Positions 43,339 to 52,384 of a stretch of DNA of 59,194 nt are shown here, one piece after another. A program made the position numbers and the translations under genes. Positions within the stretch are counted from its first letter, which is position 1. Each line of letters begins with the position of its first letter. Source of the DNA: an uncultured Emticicia sp. (GTDB taxonomy: Bacteria > Bacteroidota > Bacteroidia > Cytophagales > Spirosomataceae). The notes beneath the pieces were generated by a model. That model was not told the origin of the DNA, ran no database searches, and was given only the letters and a program-made list of their open reading frames with translations. The DNA is taken from NCBI RefSeq assembly GCF_937903345.1, contig NZ_CALCZQ010000037.1:1-59194 (forward strand). The letters run 5' to 3'.

Positions 43339-43359
43339 TTTTTTCTTAAAATTATTGTG

Positions 43360-43713
43360 ATGGGAATTATCTCGCTTGAAGGTCTAGAGTTTTTTGCTTA
43401 TCATGGATATTATGATGAAGAACAAAAAATAGGAAGTAAATTTTCAATTGATATAGCTATTACTGCTGATTTGAGCCGGGCAGCACAAGAGGATAAATTG
43501 AAGTTAACTGTCAATTATGAGGATATATACAAAATAGTAGCCGGTGTCATGAGTGAACGACACCGGCTACTTGAGCATATTGCTTATAAAATTACAGAGA
43601 CTATCAAGACTAAATTTCCTCATGTTGAGGCCATAACTGTCAATGTTTCAAAGTTTAACCCTCCACTTGGTGGTATTTGTCATCGTTCAAAAGTGACAAT
43701 TTCAATACCCTAG
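43360..43713 (+). CDS. folB: Dihydroneopterin aldolase
   Basis: 117 residues from the ATG at 43360 (a GTG one codon earlier is possible). LEGLEFFAYHGYYDEEQKIG contains the family's conserved Tyr/His-Gly-x-x-x-x-E segment, and LLEHIAYKITETIK the later helix. FNPPLGGICHRSKVTI is the conserved C-terminus with P-x-x-G. It cleaves 7,8-dihydroneopterin in folate synthesis. Convergent with the M1 aminopeptidase gene, 3 bp between stop codons. Confidence 0.95.
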   Translation: MGIISLEGLEFFAYHGYYDEEQKIGSKFSIDIAITADLSRAAQEDKLKLTVNYEDIYKIVAGVMSERHRLLEHIAYKITETIKTKFPHVEAITVNVSKFNPPLGGICHRSKVTISIP

Positions 43714-43716
43714 ACC

Positions 43717-45708
43717 TTAATTTGGCTGAGGTTTGGTTAGCTTTGATGGCTTCCATTGATTATTTCGCGTATTTACATCTGGCAATTTATTATCAGGGTC
43801 TATTAAGATTGATTCGATAGCTGATTTTGAATCATGTCTGAAACTCCAAGTGCTACCACGTTGCCAAATTTCGTAAGGCAGTACAACTCGTTTTTTTGTT
43901 CCATCTGCTTCTTTAATTTCTAGGGTTACTGGCATAGGCATTTTTTCTAAGTTCTCAATGGTAATTACAGATCCTTTAGTAGCATCTTGTTGAATGTAGG
44001 TTACATCTCTTACTCCTTGATCAATTTTCCAATCGTTTACATACCAGCCTTTCCAAAACCAACCTAAGTCTTCACCCGCAGCATCTTCTATCGTTCTAAA
44101 GAAATCGAGCGGTGTTGGATGTTTAAATGCCCAACGGTTTACATATTCTTTAAATGCATAGTCAAAACGTTTTTCTCCAATTACCAATTCACGCAGCATC
44201 GTGAGACCATAACCTGGCTTCATGTAAGCTGTGACTCCTAAATTATTATCTTGAATTACGTCAGGAATATTTACTATTGGGTCACGGTCATAATAATATG
44301 GTGTCATCTGACGAATGTTTTCCGGGCTATAATATTCTCCTCCATTGAAATTTTTGGTAGAAAGTGAATTGATAAAGGTATTAAAGCCTTCATCCATCCA
44401 AGCATATTTACGCTCATTACTCCCAACAATCATTGGAAACCAATTATGTCCAAATTCGTGGTCAGTAACCCCCCAAAGACTTTCGGTTTTATCTCTATAA
44501 TCACAGAATACGATGCCGGGGTATTCCATTCCAGCAACAACCCCCGCTACGTTTACTGCATTTGGGTAACTATATTCAAATACGTATTTTGAATAGAATT
44601 CTATACAAGCTTTTACATATTCAGAAGAACGCCCCCAAGCGTCATTGCCATTACTTTCTTTCGGGTATACGGATTGAGCTAAGGAGGTCTTACCACTTGG
44701 CAAATTGATTTTACATGCATCCCAGATAAATGCTTTTGAACTTGCCCAAGCCACATCCCGTGCTTGTTTACACTTAAATTTCCATGTTAAAGTACCCTCG
44801 GTTGTTGGACGCGACTTTATATCATTTACCTCATCAACACTTCTGATAATTACGGCTTTATCGCTGTTTTTGGCTGAATTAATTCGTTTGATTTGTTCGG
44901 CTGTCAAAACTTCATTTGGATTTATTAATTCACCCGAACCAACTACTAGGTGATTATATGGCACAGTGACATTATACTCAAAGTCGCCATATTCTAAATA
45001 AAACTCACCTGCACCCAAGTATGGTAATGTATTCCAACCTTCAACATCATCGTAAACGGCCATTCTTGGATACCACTGTGCAACTTCAAATATTGTGCCA
45101 TCCTGAGTATCTTGCTTACCCATACGGTCAGAACCATACTGAGGTATTTTGAATGAATAAAAAATCTTGATTTTAACTTCTTCGTTAGGTAAAATTGATT
45201 CAGCCAAACGAATCTGCATACGAGTATCATCGATTAAATGCTCAGCATAAATTGATTTTAAAGATTGTTTTTTTCCTATTTGGGTGTTTTTTTCTACACT
45301 TACAAACTTTACGGTATAACCGCCGTCGAATCCAGTATTGCCGAAACGACCACCAGTAATTGAAGTAGTTTTGCCACCTCTCGACTCACTATTAAACTGA
45401 TTTTGGTCAAGTTGTAGCCAAATGAAAGGTAATTTGTCTGGACTGTTATTCTTGTAAGTAATCTCTACATCGCCAGCTAATGCATTAGCTTCCTCATCGA
45501 GTTTGATATTAATTTTATAATCTGCTTTGTTTTGCCAATACATTGGTCCAGGCGAACCAGTTCCGCTTCGATATGCAGTACCTGGCATAAAATTGAATAG
45601 CGGATTGAAGGCATCTCGGTGGTCATATTTAGATATTGTTGGCATTTGTGCGTTCACTTGTTGACCAACCGCCAAGGCACAGAATAAAAATAACTTACTA
45701 ATTTTCAT
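43717..45708 (-). CDS. M1-family aminopeptidase, exported
   Basis: 663 residues with a signal peptide (to about residue 20, VNAQ). The zinc site HEFGHNW in DHEFGHNWFPMIVG and the downstream Glu in AWMDEGFNTFIN are intact. The exopeptidase recognition motif is present in the modified form VAGMEYPGIVF in place of GAMEN. The N-terminal beta domain (about 45-320) and C-terminal part match secreted M1 peptidases of Bacteroidetes. It trims N-terminal residues from peptides in the periplasm or outside the cell. Single gene. Confidence 0.93.
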   Translation of the reverse strand: MKISKLFLFCALAVGQQVNAQMPTISKYDHRDAFNPLFNFMPGTAYRSGTGSPGPMYWQNKADYKINIKLDEEANALAGDVEITYKNNSPDKLPFIWLQLDQNQFNSESRGGKTTSITGGRFGNTGFDGGYTVKFVSVEKNTQIGKKQSLKSIYAEHLIDDTRMQIRLAESILPNEEVKIKIFYSFKIPQYGSDRMGKQDTQDGTIFEVAQWYPRMAVYDDVEGWNTLPYLGAGEFYLEYGDFEYNVTVPYNHLVVGSGELINPNEVLTAEQIKRINSAKNSDKAVIIRSVDEVNDIKSRPTTEGTLTWKFKCKQARDVAWASSKAFIWDACKINLPSGKTSLAQSVYPKESNGNDAWGRSSEYVKACIEFYSKYVFEYSYPNAVNVAGVVAGMEYPGIVFCDYRDKTESLWGVTDHEFGHNWFPMIVGSNERKYAWMDEGFNTFINSLSTKNFNGGEYYSPENIRQMTPYYYDRDPIVNIPDVIQDNNLGVTAYMKPGYGLTMLRELVIGEKRFDYAFKEYVNRWAFKHPTPLDFFRTIEDAAGEDLGWFWKGWYVNDWKIDQGVRDVTYIQQDATKGSVITIENLEKMPMPVTLEIKEADGTKKRVVLPYEIWQRGSTWSFRHDSKSAIESILIDPDNKLPDVNTRNNQWKPSKLTKPQPN

Positions 45709-46089
45709 GAGAGTATAATGATTTGCTTAAAAAATTTTATTTGTTTTTTCAAAAGGTATAATGCCATATCAAAACGGTAAAGTAATAAATTTCGTTTATG
45801 AATAGGTAGTATTATTTTAAAAATTCAATATGACTTTGAATGGAGCAATTTTTTTTCTTCTTTTTATTGTTGTTTTATCATAAAATTTATGACCAATAAT
45901 TTATAATATAAAATGACTTATTTTATTGAATCAGAATACTTAACCAATAATTTTTATGAGATTTTAGCTTGTCTAAAGGTAATTTTTTCATAAATTGGCA
46001 AAAAAATTTAATACATACTATTTCTGTAAACTTAATTCAGCACCTGATTGGAGTATTTTACAAACAGAAATCACAAAAATTATTCAAAA
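45709..46089. other. 381-bp intergenic stretch between divergent M1 and secreted-protein genes
   Basis: Very AT-rich, and must hold both promoters. I saw no gene. A direct repeat ACCAATAATTT occurs at 45892-45902 and 45943-45953, 51 bp apart, with no further symmetry. No consensus TAnnTTTG box was confidently placed. Confidence 0.6.
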
Positions 46090-47595
46090 ATGAAATCTAA
46101 ACTATTTTCCGTGCTAGCTTTAGCAATACTTTTTCCTTTAGTTGGGTTTGCTCAGCAGCTAAATTCAAAATGTAATTTACTGCCTTACTCGATTTTTAAA
46201 GCATCATCGGATGTAACACCAGTAGTATTAAAAGTACTTGGTACAAGTCCCCAGTTTGGTGAAATTCCCAAACATACCTCTATATCTGCTTATAGTCATT
46301 TAAAATCTGTTTACGCTAAAAATACCAAAAATAGTAGAACTGAGATTAATGAGCTATTGCAAGCATTAGGCTACAGTGGATTTAATGATCCTGAATTCAC
46401 AAGTAAAAGTTTAACTCCGGAGATACTTCCTGCTGGAACTGTTGGTTGGATGGGTGCTTATTCACGCGGACACAAATATGCTTGGTCAAGATTAGGCAAC
46501 GATTTTCCAACCTTCAAAATTTATGCGAAAGGCGGAGAGTGTTTTCTTTATATAATGAAGAAATGTGGTAATGCGTTTTATACTCCAGCCCCTAATTGCC
46601 CAGTTAGTCCATGTCCATGTCCAGAAGGTTATGTATGTAATGCCCAAGGATGTTGCGAGAAAATTCCGGTTCCACCAGTTTTCTGTAAAACACAAACTAT
46701 CAATGTTTCAGGTAGTGGTCAAATAAGTAGTGGTGATGTTTTAAATACAAGTAAAACGATGGAAATCATTGCCGTAAATACAGTATCAGGTATTACAAAA
46801 GGCCTACTATTGGGTTCGTTTCCTGTACCAGTTCGATCTACTTATGATTTTAATGTTAAAGGTGAAGCTCAATATTCAAAAACTGTTGAGGTTTGTACCG
46901 AAGCAAATTCTACTCCAGCACCAATGAATTTGTCACTACCATTGAACCTGAACTATAAAATAACCAAAAATGACGTTTTGGTTGGAGAGGGTGAGAAACT
47001 GTATTTAAACGTTACAGAGGACCAATTCAAAGCTTTAAGTAAAGCTTATAAAGCAGTGAATATAGTTACTTCTAGTAATTCAAATTTGGAAGCTATATCA
47101 AAGAAAATATCATCTAGTACTACGACAGAGACAGCTACAATAGCCTTTGGTGGTGATGAGCCTAAATGTGCAGACCAAAAAATTAATTTCTTAGGAAAAA
47201 CCGAAATTAAAGATGGTAGTGTAAAAATTGGATCTAACAATGTTACAATCATCGGAATTTATAAGAAAACTGGTAAATTAGATAAAGGAGAAATGCCTGA
47301 GAAGTATCTTTGCCTTGGAAGCTTTCAAGTACCTGTGAAATCTGCTTATGAGTTCACAACTTCTGGCGGTAGTGATATTTCAAAAATCGTAAGAGTTTGT
47401 TCTAAAGATGGTGCATCACCAGCTGATCAAAATATTAATGTTCCAGTTAAAATGACATACAATTTTACTAAACAAGACGTAACACTTGGCGACTACAATA
47501 AATTATATGTTAGCCTTACTGAAAAACAGTATAAAGCTTTAAGTAAAAATTACAACCGTTGTTGCACAGAAGGTGGCGATGGCGAATGTAAATAA
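46090..47595 (+). CDS. Secreted protein of unknown family with a duplicated C-terminal domain
   Basis: 501 residues from the ATG at 46090, which begins a clean signal peptide (to about residue 22, VGFAQQ). N-terminal domain (about 25-165) unrecognised. A Cys-rich linker (170-199: CPVSPCPCPEGYVCNAQGCC) contains a dense set of cysteines. Two tandem copies of one domain follow: 199-322 and 360-491. Matching segments: LGSFPVPVRSTYDF against LGSFQVPVKSAYEF, VEVCTEANSTPA against VRVCSKDGASPA, and KLYLNVTEDQFKALSK against KLYVSLTEKQYKALSK. Both have paired cysteines, suggesting disulfides outside the cytoplasm. Strong terminator downstream. Function unknown. Confidence 0.75.
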   Translation: MKSKLFSVLALAILFPLVGFAQQLNSKCNLLPYSIFKASSDVTPVVLKVLGTSPQFGEIPKHTSISAYSHLKSVYAKNTKNSRTEINELLQALGYSGFNDPEFTSKSLTPEILPAGTVGWMGAYSRGHKYAWSRLGNDFPTFKIYAKGGECFLYIMKKCGNAFYTPAPNCPVSPCPCPEGYVCNAQGCCEKIPVPPVFCKTQTINVSGSGQISSGDVLNTSKTMEIIAVNTVSGITKGLLLGSFPVPVRSTYDFNVKGEAQYSKTVEVCTEANSTPAPMNLSLPLNLNYKITKNDVLVGEGEKLYLNVTEDQFKALSKAYKAVNIVTSSNSNLEAISKKISSSTTTETATIAFGGDEPKCADQKINFLGKTEIKDGSVKIGSNNVTIIGIYKKTGKLDKGEMPEKYLCLGSFQVPVKSAYEFTTSGGSDISKIVRVCSKDGASPADQNINVPVKMTYNFTKQDVTLGDYNKLYVSLTEKQYKALSKNYNRCCTEGGDGECK

Positions 47596-47901
47596 GAAAT
47601 AGATTGGAATGAATAAAAAAGAAGCCCTATTCAAAAAATGAGTAGGGCTTCTTTTTTATACTCATAACTAATTGTTGTTATGAGATAAGGGTAAAAAGTT
47701 GTTTATGTGCCTGATATTCTCGAATGCCTATTGCTTTCGATGAAGTTATATCTACTACCTAGGTCCAAAGACTACGTTTTTTTTTATTAACTTATTTTTC
47801 CATAATCTTTTAACAATCATTGTTTTACATTCATAATTGTGTTTTTAAAAAAAATCATCACTTAGAAAATAAAGTGATGATGGAAATTTTTTTTAAAATT
47901 T
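47596..47901. other. 306-bp intergenic stretch with a terminator and a second hairpin
   Basis: Between the duplicated-domain gene and the convergent gene at 47902-49164. It holds the strong terminator (47615-47657) and a small perfect stem CTCATAAC / GTTATGAG (47661-47668 with 47677-47684). The remainder is AT-rich with no gene; an open frame starting at 47820 overlaps the convergent gene and has no protein-like features. Confidence 0.65.
47615..47657. terminator. Strong bidirectional terminator
   Basis: A 15-bp perfect inverted repeat, A-run-GAAGCCCTA (47615-47629) with TAGGGCTTC-T-run (47643-47657), 13-nt loop, A tract before and T tract after. It can stop transcription from either side. 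Confidence 0.92.
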
Positions 47902-49164
47902 TTATGTTTTTAACTTTTTCTTTTTTGCCGCTGGAAATAATATATTATTTAAAATCAAACGATAACCAGCCGAATTTGGATGTAGATTCAAATCAGTTGG
48001 CTCTTCGCCAACATAATGCTGATAATCTTCAGGGTCGTGGCCGCCGTAAAAAGTCCAGAAGCCCTTTCCAGCAGTTCCATGAATATACCTTGCCTCGCCA
48101 ATTGAACGATTCTCAGCAAGCGTAATAACATCTGGTTTGATGAATTGCTTTTTGAATGCAGTTGTTTGGCCCATAAAACCTTTAATTAAATTAGCATGGT
48201 TTTGTGTGAGCATCGTAGGAATTGGGTCCCATTTAGCAGAAAACTGAAATAATGAAAAATAATCATTATTTTCTGTGACACCCCGCTCTTCTTGTTGATT
48301 ATCAATACTCGAAAATTCCATTTCATAGGGATTTGTAATCAGTCTGAAATCTTTGAAGGCAAAGCAATTTTCGTATTTAATTTTGCTCTCAGCATTTGGG
48401 TCAGCACCGTCTCCATCATAAGGAGCTTCAACAATATCAACACCATCGGCGGCAAGAGCAATATCAAAAGTATCGGTTGCATTACACATTGCAAACATAT
48501 AACCACCACCGAAAATAAAATCTCTAATTTTTCTTGAAACACCTAATTTCAAATCAGGGATTTTTGTGTAGCCAAATTTTCTGGCAATGGTTTCGGCTTC
48601 TTGTTTTTGTTCTTGATACCAAGATTGACCACGCATACGTAGAAATTTTCCAAATTGACCAGTAAAATCTTCATGGTGAAGGTGAAGCCAGTCGTATTCT
48701 GGAAGTTTATTTTCTAAAACTTCTTCATCGAAGATTTTATCATAAGGAATCTCAGCATATGTAAGAACCAACGTGACTGCGTCGTCCCATGGTTGTGTAG
48801 TTTTTGGTGAATATACAGCTATTTTTGGTGCTTTATTTAATTTTACAGCATCCATATTGGCATCATTAGAGGCAATTATGTTTAAAATCGATTGTGATTC
48901 TGCCTCTGAAACCACTTCATAACTTACACCACGAATTACGCACTCATTGATAAATGTTTGTGATGCTGTAAATAAAAAGCTACCACCTTTATAATTAAGC
49001 AGCCATTCAACCTCGGCTCCATGAGTTTTTAATAACCAAAAAGCTATTCCGTAGGCTTTTAAATGATTTTTTTGCGTTTCGTCCATCGGAATTAGAATGC
49101 GATTTGCAAATAAATTTGATGCAATTGAAAACGTCAGCAGAATAAATAGTGTCAGTTTTTTCAT
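47902..49164 (-). CDS. Secreted protein with type-1 glutamine-amidotransferase-like fold, unknown role
   Basis: A 420-residue exported protein (signal peptide to about residue 20, SNLFA). Its body has the alternating strand-helix order of class I GATase-like/DJ-1-type proteins (MDETQKNHLKAYGIAFWLLK, KIAVYSPKTTQPWDDAVTLV, DWLHLHHEDFTGQF, IRDFIFGGGYMFAMCNATDT). A Cys follows GGGYMFAMC at the expected elbow, while ERGVTENNDYFSLFQFSAK and RYIHGTAGKGFWTFYGGHDP are conserved-looking blocks. Homologues in related genomes are commonly labelled asparagine synthetase B, a name the sequence does not support, since the N-terminal nucleophile domain is absent. Substrate unknown. Confidence 0.7.
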   Translation of the reverse strand: MKKLTLFILLTFSIASNLFANRILIPMDETQKNHLKAYGIAFWLLKTHGAEVEWLLNYKGGSFLFTASQTFINECVIRGVSYEVVSEAESQSILNIIASNDANMDAVKLNKAPKIAVYSPKTTQPWDDAVTLVLTYAEIPYDKIFDEEVLENKLPEYDWLHLHHEDFTGQFGKFLRMRGQSWYQEQKQEAETIARKFGYTKIPDLKLGVSRKIRDFIFGGGYMFAMCNATDTFDIALAADGVDIVEAPYDGDGADPNAESKIKYENCFAFKDFRLITNPYEMEFSSIDNQQEERGVTENNDYFSLFQFSAKWDPIPTMLTQNHANLIKGFMGQTTAFKKQFIKPDVITLAENRSIGEARYIHGTAGKGFWTFYGGHDPEDYQHYVGEEPTDLNLHPNSAGYRLILNNILFPAAKKKKLKT

Positions 49165-49433
49165 TATTTTCTATAAAAATTATGTAATCAAATGTAGTAA
49201 TCTTTATAGTAATTATCAACGAAATAGCTATTTGATTATTAGTTAGGAGTCAATGAATTTTTATAAGTAATTTTAAAAAAATAGGCTCTTCAACCTAAAA
49301 CGCATTGTATTGGCTAAAAAAAATGATAAGCGGTTGAATCACCTATCTTAATCGTTTGTGCTTTTGGAAACTCTTGATGAATTTTGTAATATTGAAATCT
49401 AAGTACAGAACGTACTATATATAAGGCAAAAAA

Positions 49434-50678
49434 ATGAATTTAAAAGAAAACGTTAGCGAAGGTTTACGCTCCATCAAAGGCAATATGCTGCGTACGGTAC
49501 TTACGGCTTTGATTATTGCAATTGGTATAACATCATTAGTCGGAATCCTGACCGCTATTGATGGCATGCAAAGTTCTGTAGATAATAGTTTTGCTGGACT
49601 TGGTGCAAACTCATTTGATATTAAAGGTCCACGTATGTTTCGTCGCCGAAGTGGGGGAATAAACGACAAAGATTTTCCACCCATTGAGTACCGTGAGTCG
49701 AAGCAATATAAAGAATTTTTTCAAGCAAAAAATTCAGAAGCAACAGTTAGTATTTTTACAAGTGTAACGGGTTCTGCTCAGTTGAAATATAAATCGATTA
49801 AGACAAATCCAAATAGTTTGATTAGAGGAATTGATACGGATTATCTCGATATGAAAGGTTATAAATTGATTTCAGGGCGGAATATAAATGATAATGATAT
49901 TGATTTTACGAATAATGTAGTGATTTTGGCCAATGAGTTAGCAGTTTCACTTTTTCCAAAAGAAAGCCCGATTAATAAAGAAATATCTCTACTTGGATTA
50001 AGGTTCAAGGTCATTGGAGTTTTGGAGAAGAAAGGTAGTATAACAGGTGGAGGAGACGACCGTGTAGCACTTGTGCCACTCGAGACTGGTCGTCAAATTG
50101 CTGGTAATAGAAAATTAACATTTGATATTACGACTTCGGTAAAAAATGTTTCAGACATGGATTATATTATTGGAGAAGCTGAAGCAGTCATGCGTAGGGT
50201 AAGGAGGGATGCGATTGGTAAACCCGCTTCATTTGCTATTGAACGCTCAGATGCTTTAGCAAAAGATTTTGAAGAAGTTACGGGCTATCTGCGAGTAGGA
50301 GGCTTTGGAATTGGAATCATTACTCTGTTAGGTGCGGCCATTGCTTTAATGAATATAATGATGGTGTCAGTTACAGAACGTACCCGCGAAATTGGAATCA
50401 GAAAAGCCATTGGAGCAACTCCATTCAAGATACGTTTACAGTTTTTGATGGAGGCAATTGTAATTTGTATTTTGGGTGGTATCGCTGGAATTATTATGGG
50501 AATTGGCATCGGAAATGTAATTGCAAAACTTATCAGTGATAAAAGTAGTTTTATAATTCCTTGGGCTTGGATAATGATGGGCTTTGTTGTTTGTGTATTT
50601 GTTGGCATTTTATCTGGATTTTACCCAGCTTATAAGGCTTCCAAACTTGATCCTATTGAGTCTTTGAGATATGAATAA
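49434..50678 (+). CDS. MacB/FtsX-type ABC transporter permease
   Basis: 414 residues with MacB topology: one membrane segment near the N-terminus (LRTVLTALIIAIGITSLVGI), a large periplasmic domain (about 45-275), then three C-terminal segments forming the FtsX domain (GFGIGIITLLGAAIALMNIM, VICILGGIAGIIMGIGIG, WAWIMMGFVVCVFVGILSGF). RTREIGIRKAIGATPFKIR is the coupling-helix region and PIESLRYE the typical end. MacB-like proteins act as mechanotransmitters moving lipoproteins or small molecules in the periplasm. The ATPase is not adjacent. Followed by a terminator, so it is transcribed alone. Confidence 0.93.
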   Translation: MNLKENVSEGLRSIKGNMLRTVLTALIIAIGITSLVGILTAIDGMQSSVDNSFAGLGANSFDIKGPRMFRRRSGGINDKDFPPIEYRESKQYKEFFQAKNSEATVSIFTSVTGSAQLKYKSIKTNPNSLIRGIDTDYLDMKGYKLISGRNINDNDIDFTNNVVILANELAVSLFPKESPINKEISLLGLRFKVIGVLEKKGSITGGGDDRVALVPLETGRQIAGNRKLTFDITTSVKNVSDMDYIIGEAEAVMRRVRRDAIGKPASFAIERSDALAKDFEEVTGYLRVGGFGIGIITLLGAAIALMNIMMVSVTERTREIGIRKAIGATPFKIRLQFLMEAIVICILGGIAGIIMGIGIGNVIAKLISDKSSFIIPWAWIMMGFVVCVFVGILSGFYPAYKASKLDPIESLRYE

Positions 50679-50696
50679 TTCGAATATAAATGCACT

Positions 50697-50733
50697 AAAA
50701 AACCTCATAATATACAAATTATGAGGTTTTTTT
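50697..50733 (+). terminator. Terminator after the ABC permease
   Basis: A near-perfect 15-bp stem (A-run-CCTCATAAT at 50697-50711, ATTATGAGG-T-run from 50718), 6-nt loop, 18 bp after the stop. Confidence 0.92.
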
Positions 50734-51098
50734 GTAGTTTAAAATTGAATAATTAATTCGTCAAAGAAATAATAACATGACTTTTTTAATAATTTCAAGA
50801 AAATAAAAAACCGGTTGTTGCGTTATAATCTAATTTTTCACTCATTTTACGCAAAGTTTTTTATATCAAGCTTTATATTTTCCTGTATTTTGAATTAGAA
50901 ATAATTCAATTGAAAAATCACTCTGAGTTTGTATTTGGTAAAGAATCAATCTATTTGGATAGGATAGTTTTCTTATATTCAATTGAATTTTGCAGTGTAT
51001 GAAAAACAATTAATATAGAAAAAATATCGAAATTTAAAATACATTTCTAAGATTGAAGGAAAGGTTTTGAATCTGTAAAGAAAACAAATGAAATCCGA
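50734..51098. other. 365-bp AT-rich stretch with no recognisable gene
   Basis: Between the permease terminator and the stop of the minus-strand 51099-51434 gene. One short minus-strand frame of 16 codons begins near 50845 (MSEKLDYNATTGF) but stops at once and matches nothing I know. A TTCAATTGAA palindrome occurs once (near 50905) and a similar one near 50980. Confidence 0.5.
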
Positions 51099-51434
51099 TT
51101 ATTTATCAAAAATCAAATCTTCAGGTTTTGGGTAAGAAATCAGTTTTGAGAAATCAACTTTCCAAAAATCTAAATCGAGCAATTGATTTTTAGCACATTG
51201 GGTAAGGGTAATCACCACCTCAATTCCGTCTTTATCTTCATATTTTGTTTGAATTAGGTCATCTTTATAAGGTGAAAAATCAGGATTTCCCAAACTAATA
51301 CTTCCCATTTTACCTCCTTCATATTCTTCGACATCTTCATTGATTGGATATTGCTCGGTAGTTAACCCAAGTTTTTCCAATAAAAATATGATTAATTTTT
51401 GTTCGTTTTCTCTTATTTTTCGGTGTTTTTCCAT
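51099..51434 (-). CDS. Small hypothetical protein, possibly DUF6984-like
   Basis: 111 residues from the ATG at 51434 (MEKHRKIRENEQKLIIFLLE); the frame also opens at 51467. The N-terminal helix (RENEQKLIIFLLEKLGL), the EGGKMGSISLG turn and a beta-rich end (GIEVVITLTQCAKNQLLDLD) resemble the DUF6984 group, by memory of the family pattern only. No signal peptide, so cytoplasmic. Function unknown. Confidence 0.6.
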   Translation of the reverse strand: MEKHRKIRENEQKLIIFLLEKLGLTTEQYPINEDVEEYEGGKMGSISLGNPDFSPYKDDLIQTKYEDKDGIEVVITLTQCAKNQLLDLDFWKVDFSKLISYPKPEDLIFDK

Positions 51435-51485
51435 TGAATGTCTGATATTTTTCTTTAAAATTAACAAATTACAAGCTTAAAAATC

Positions 51486-51520
51486 AAAAAAAGGGCAGAT
51501 AATCGTTAAATTATCTGCCC
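51486..51520 (-). terminator. Terminator after the LolA-like gene
   Basis: A perfect 10-bp stem (GGGCAGATAA at 51493-51502, TTATCTGCCC at 51511-51520) with an 8-nt loop and a run of Ts on the minus strand, 26 bp beyond the stop. Confidence 0.9.
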
Positions 51521-51545
51521 TGAGAATTGAATATTTGAAATCAAA

Positions 51546-52268
51546 TTACTCCTTTATCACGAAATCTGAATCCTTAAGACCCTTGTTTACCTTAACAGAT
51601 TGCACCTCTGATGTGATTTCGCCCATTTGGCCAGCACTTCTTTTAGTTTGAGAAGGTAGCATTACCTCAACACCTTTGAATTTTTTGTAGTTTAAGTAGA
51701 AAACATTATTTTCAAATTTTCCTCTAGGAGTTTCATTCATCGAATAAGTTTTTACTTTCAATCCAGACTCGACATCATAAAAGTCGTTCCATTTTTTTCC
51801 GTCAGTCGAGGCAAGTTCTAGTTTGTAAGCATCTTTGTCTCCAACTTTTTCTTTGCCAACAACTGTGCGAGTGATTCCCATTTTGTCATATAGTGTTTCT
51901 GAAAATGGATTACTTCTCAACGCTGCCATTTGTGCTTCTTTACCTTCCATTGGGGGGCGATTCCCTCCACCAAAGCTACTACCACTTTTCATTTTGTTGC
52001 CATCATAAATTGTATTCATCACTTCGTTTCCATTAGCAAAAACTGACATTGCGTAGCGGTCTGGAAATTTGAATTTCATTTCGGTTTCGGATGTTCCTCT
52101 TTGAGTTTCACTTGTGCTGCTAATTGTTAAATCTTGAATTTTAGCAATGGCTTCTTTGCCTCCGATGGCAGTCAAATATTTCTCTAATATTGCATCGGCA
52201 CTTGGTGTATCTTGTGCAAAAGTTCCAAATGTCATTAAAGAAAATACAGTTACAAATAATTTTTTCAT
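51546..52268 (-). CDS. Exported LolA-fold (outer-membrane lipoprotein sorting-like) protein
   Basis: 240 residues with a signal peptide (to about residue 18, FGTFAQ). After ADAILEKYLTAIGGKEAIAK, a helix seen at the start of many such secreted Bacteroidetes proteins, the body is a single open beta-sheet (LTISSTSETQRGTSETEMKF, YAMSVFANGNEVMNTIYDG, DAYKLELASTDGKKWNDFYD, LPSQTKRSAG). This is the LolA/LppX fold, which binds a hydrophobic molecule; whether it carries a lipoprotein or a lipid is unknown. Single gene with its own terminator. Confidence 0.75.
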   Translation of the reverse strand: MKKLFVTVFSLMTFGTFAQDTPSADAILEKYLTAIGGKEAIAKIQDLTISSTSETQRGTSETEMKFKFPDRYAMSVFANGNEVMNTIYDGNKMKSGSSFGGGNRPPMEGKEAQMAALRSNPFSETLYDKMGITRTVVGKEKVGDKDAYKLELASTDGKKWNDFYDVESGLKVKTYSMNETPRGKFENNVFYLNYKKFKGVEVMLPSQTKRSAGQMGEITSEVQSVKVNKGLKDSDFVIKE

Positions 52269-52384
52269 TGTTTTTGAATTTTGATTGTATTTGATATTTA
52301 TATAAACAATTTACTCAAAAGTAAAGTTTTTATTTTAATGTACATACAAAAATCTTTACGATGTACATAAAAATTTAATAAATA

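Noticed and set aside
47820..48125. 101-residue open frame on the plus strand
   Set aside because: It overlaps the well-supported minus-strand secreted protein gene and reads as its antisense, without any domain or composition of a protein.
50790..50845. 16-codon frame MSEKLDYNATTGF
   Set aside because: Too short and with no match to a known N-terminus; not enough to call a fossil.
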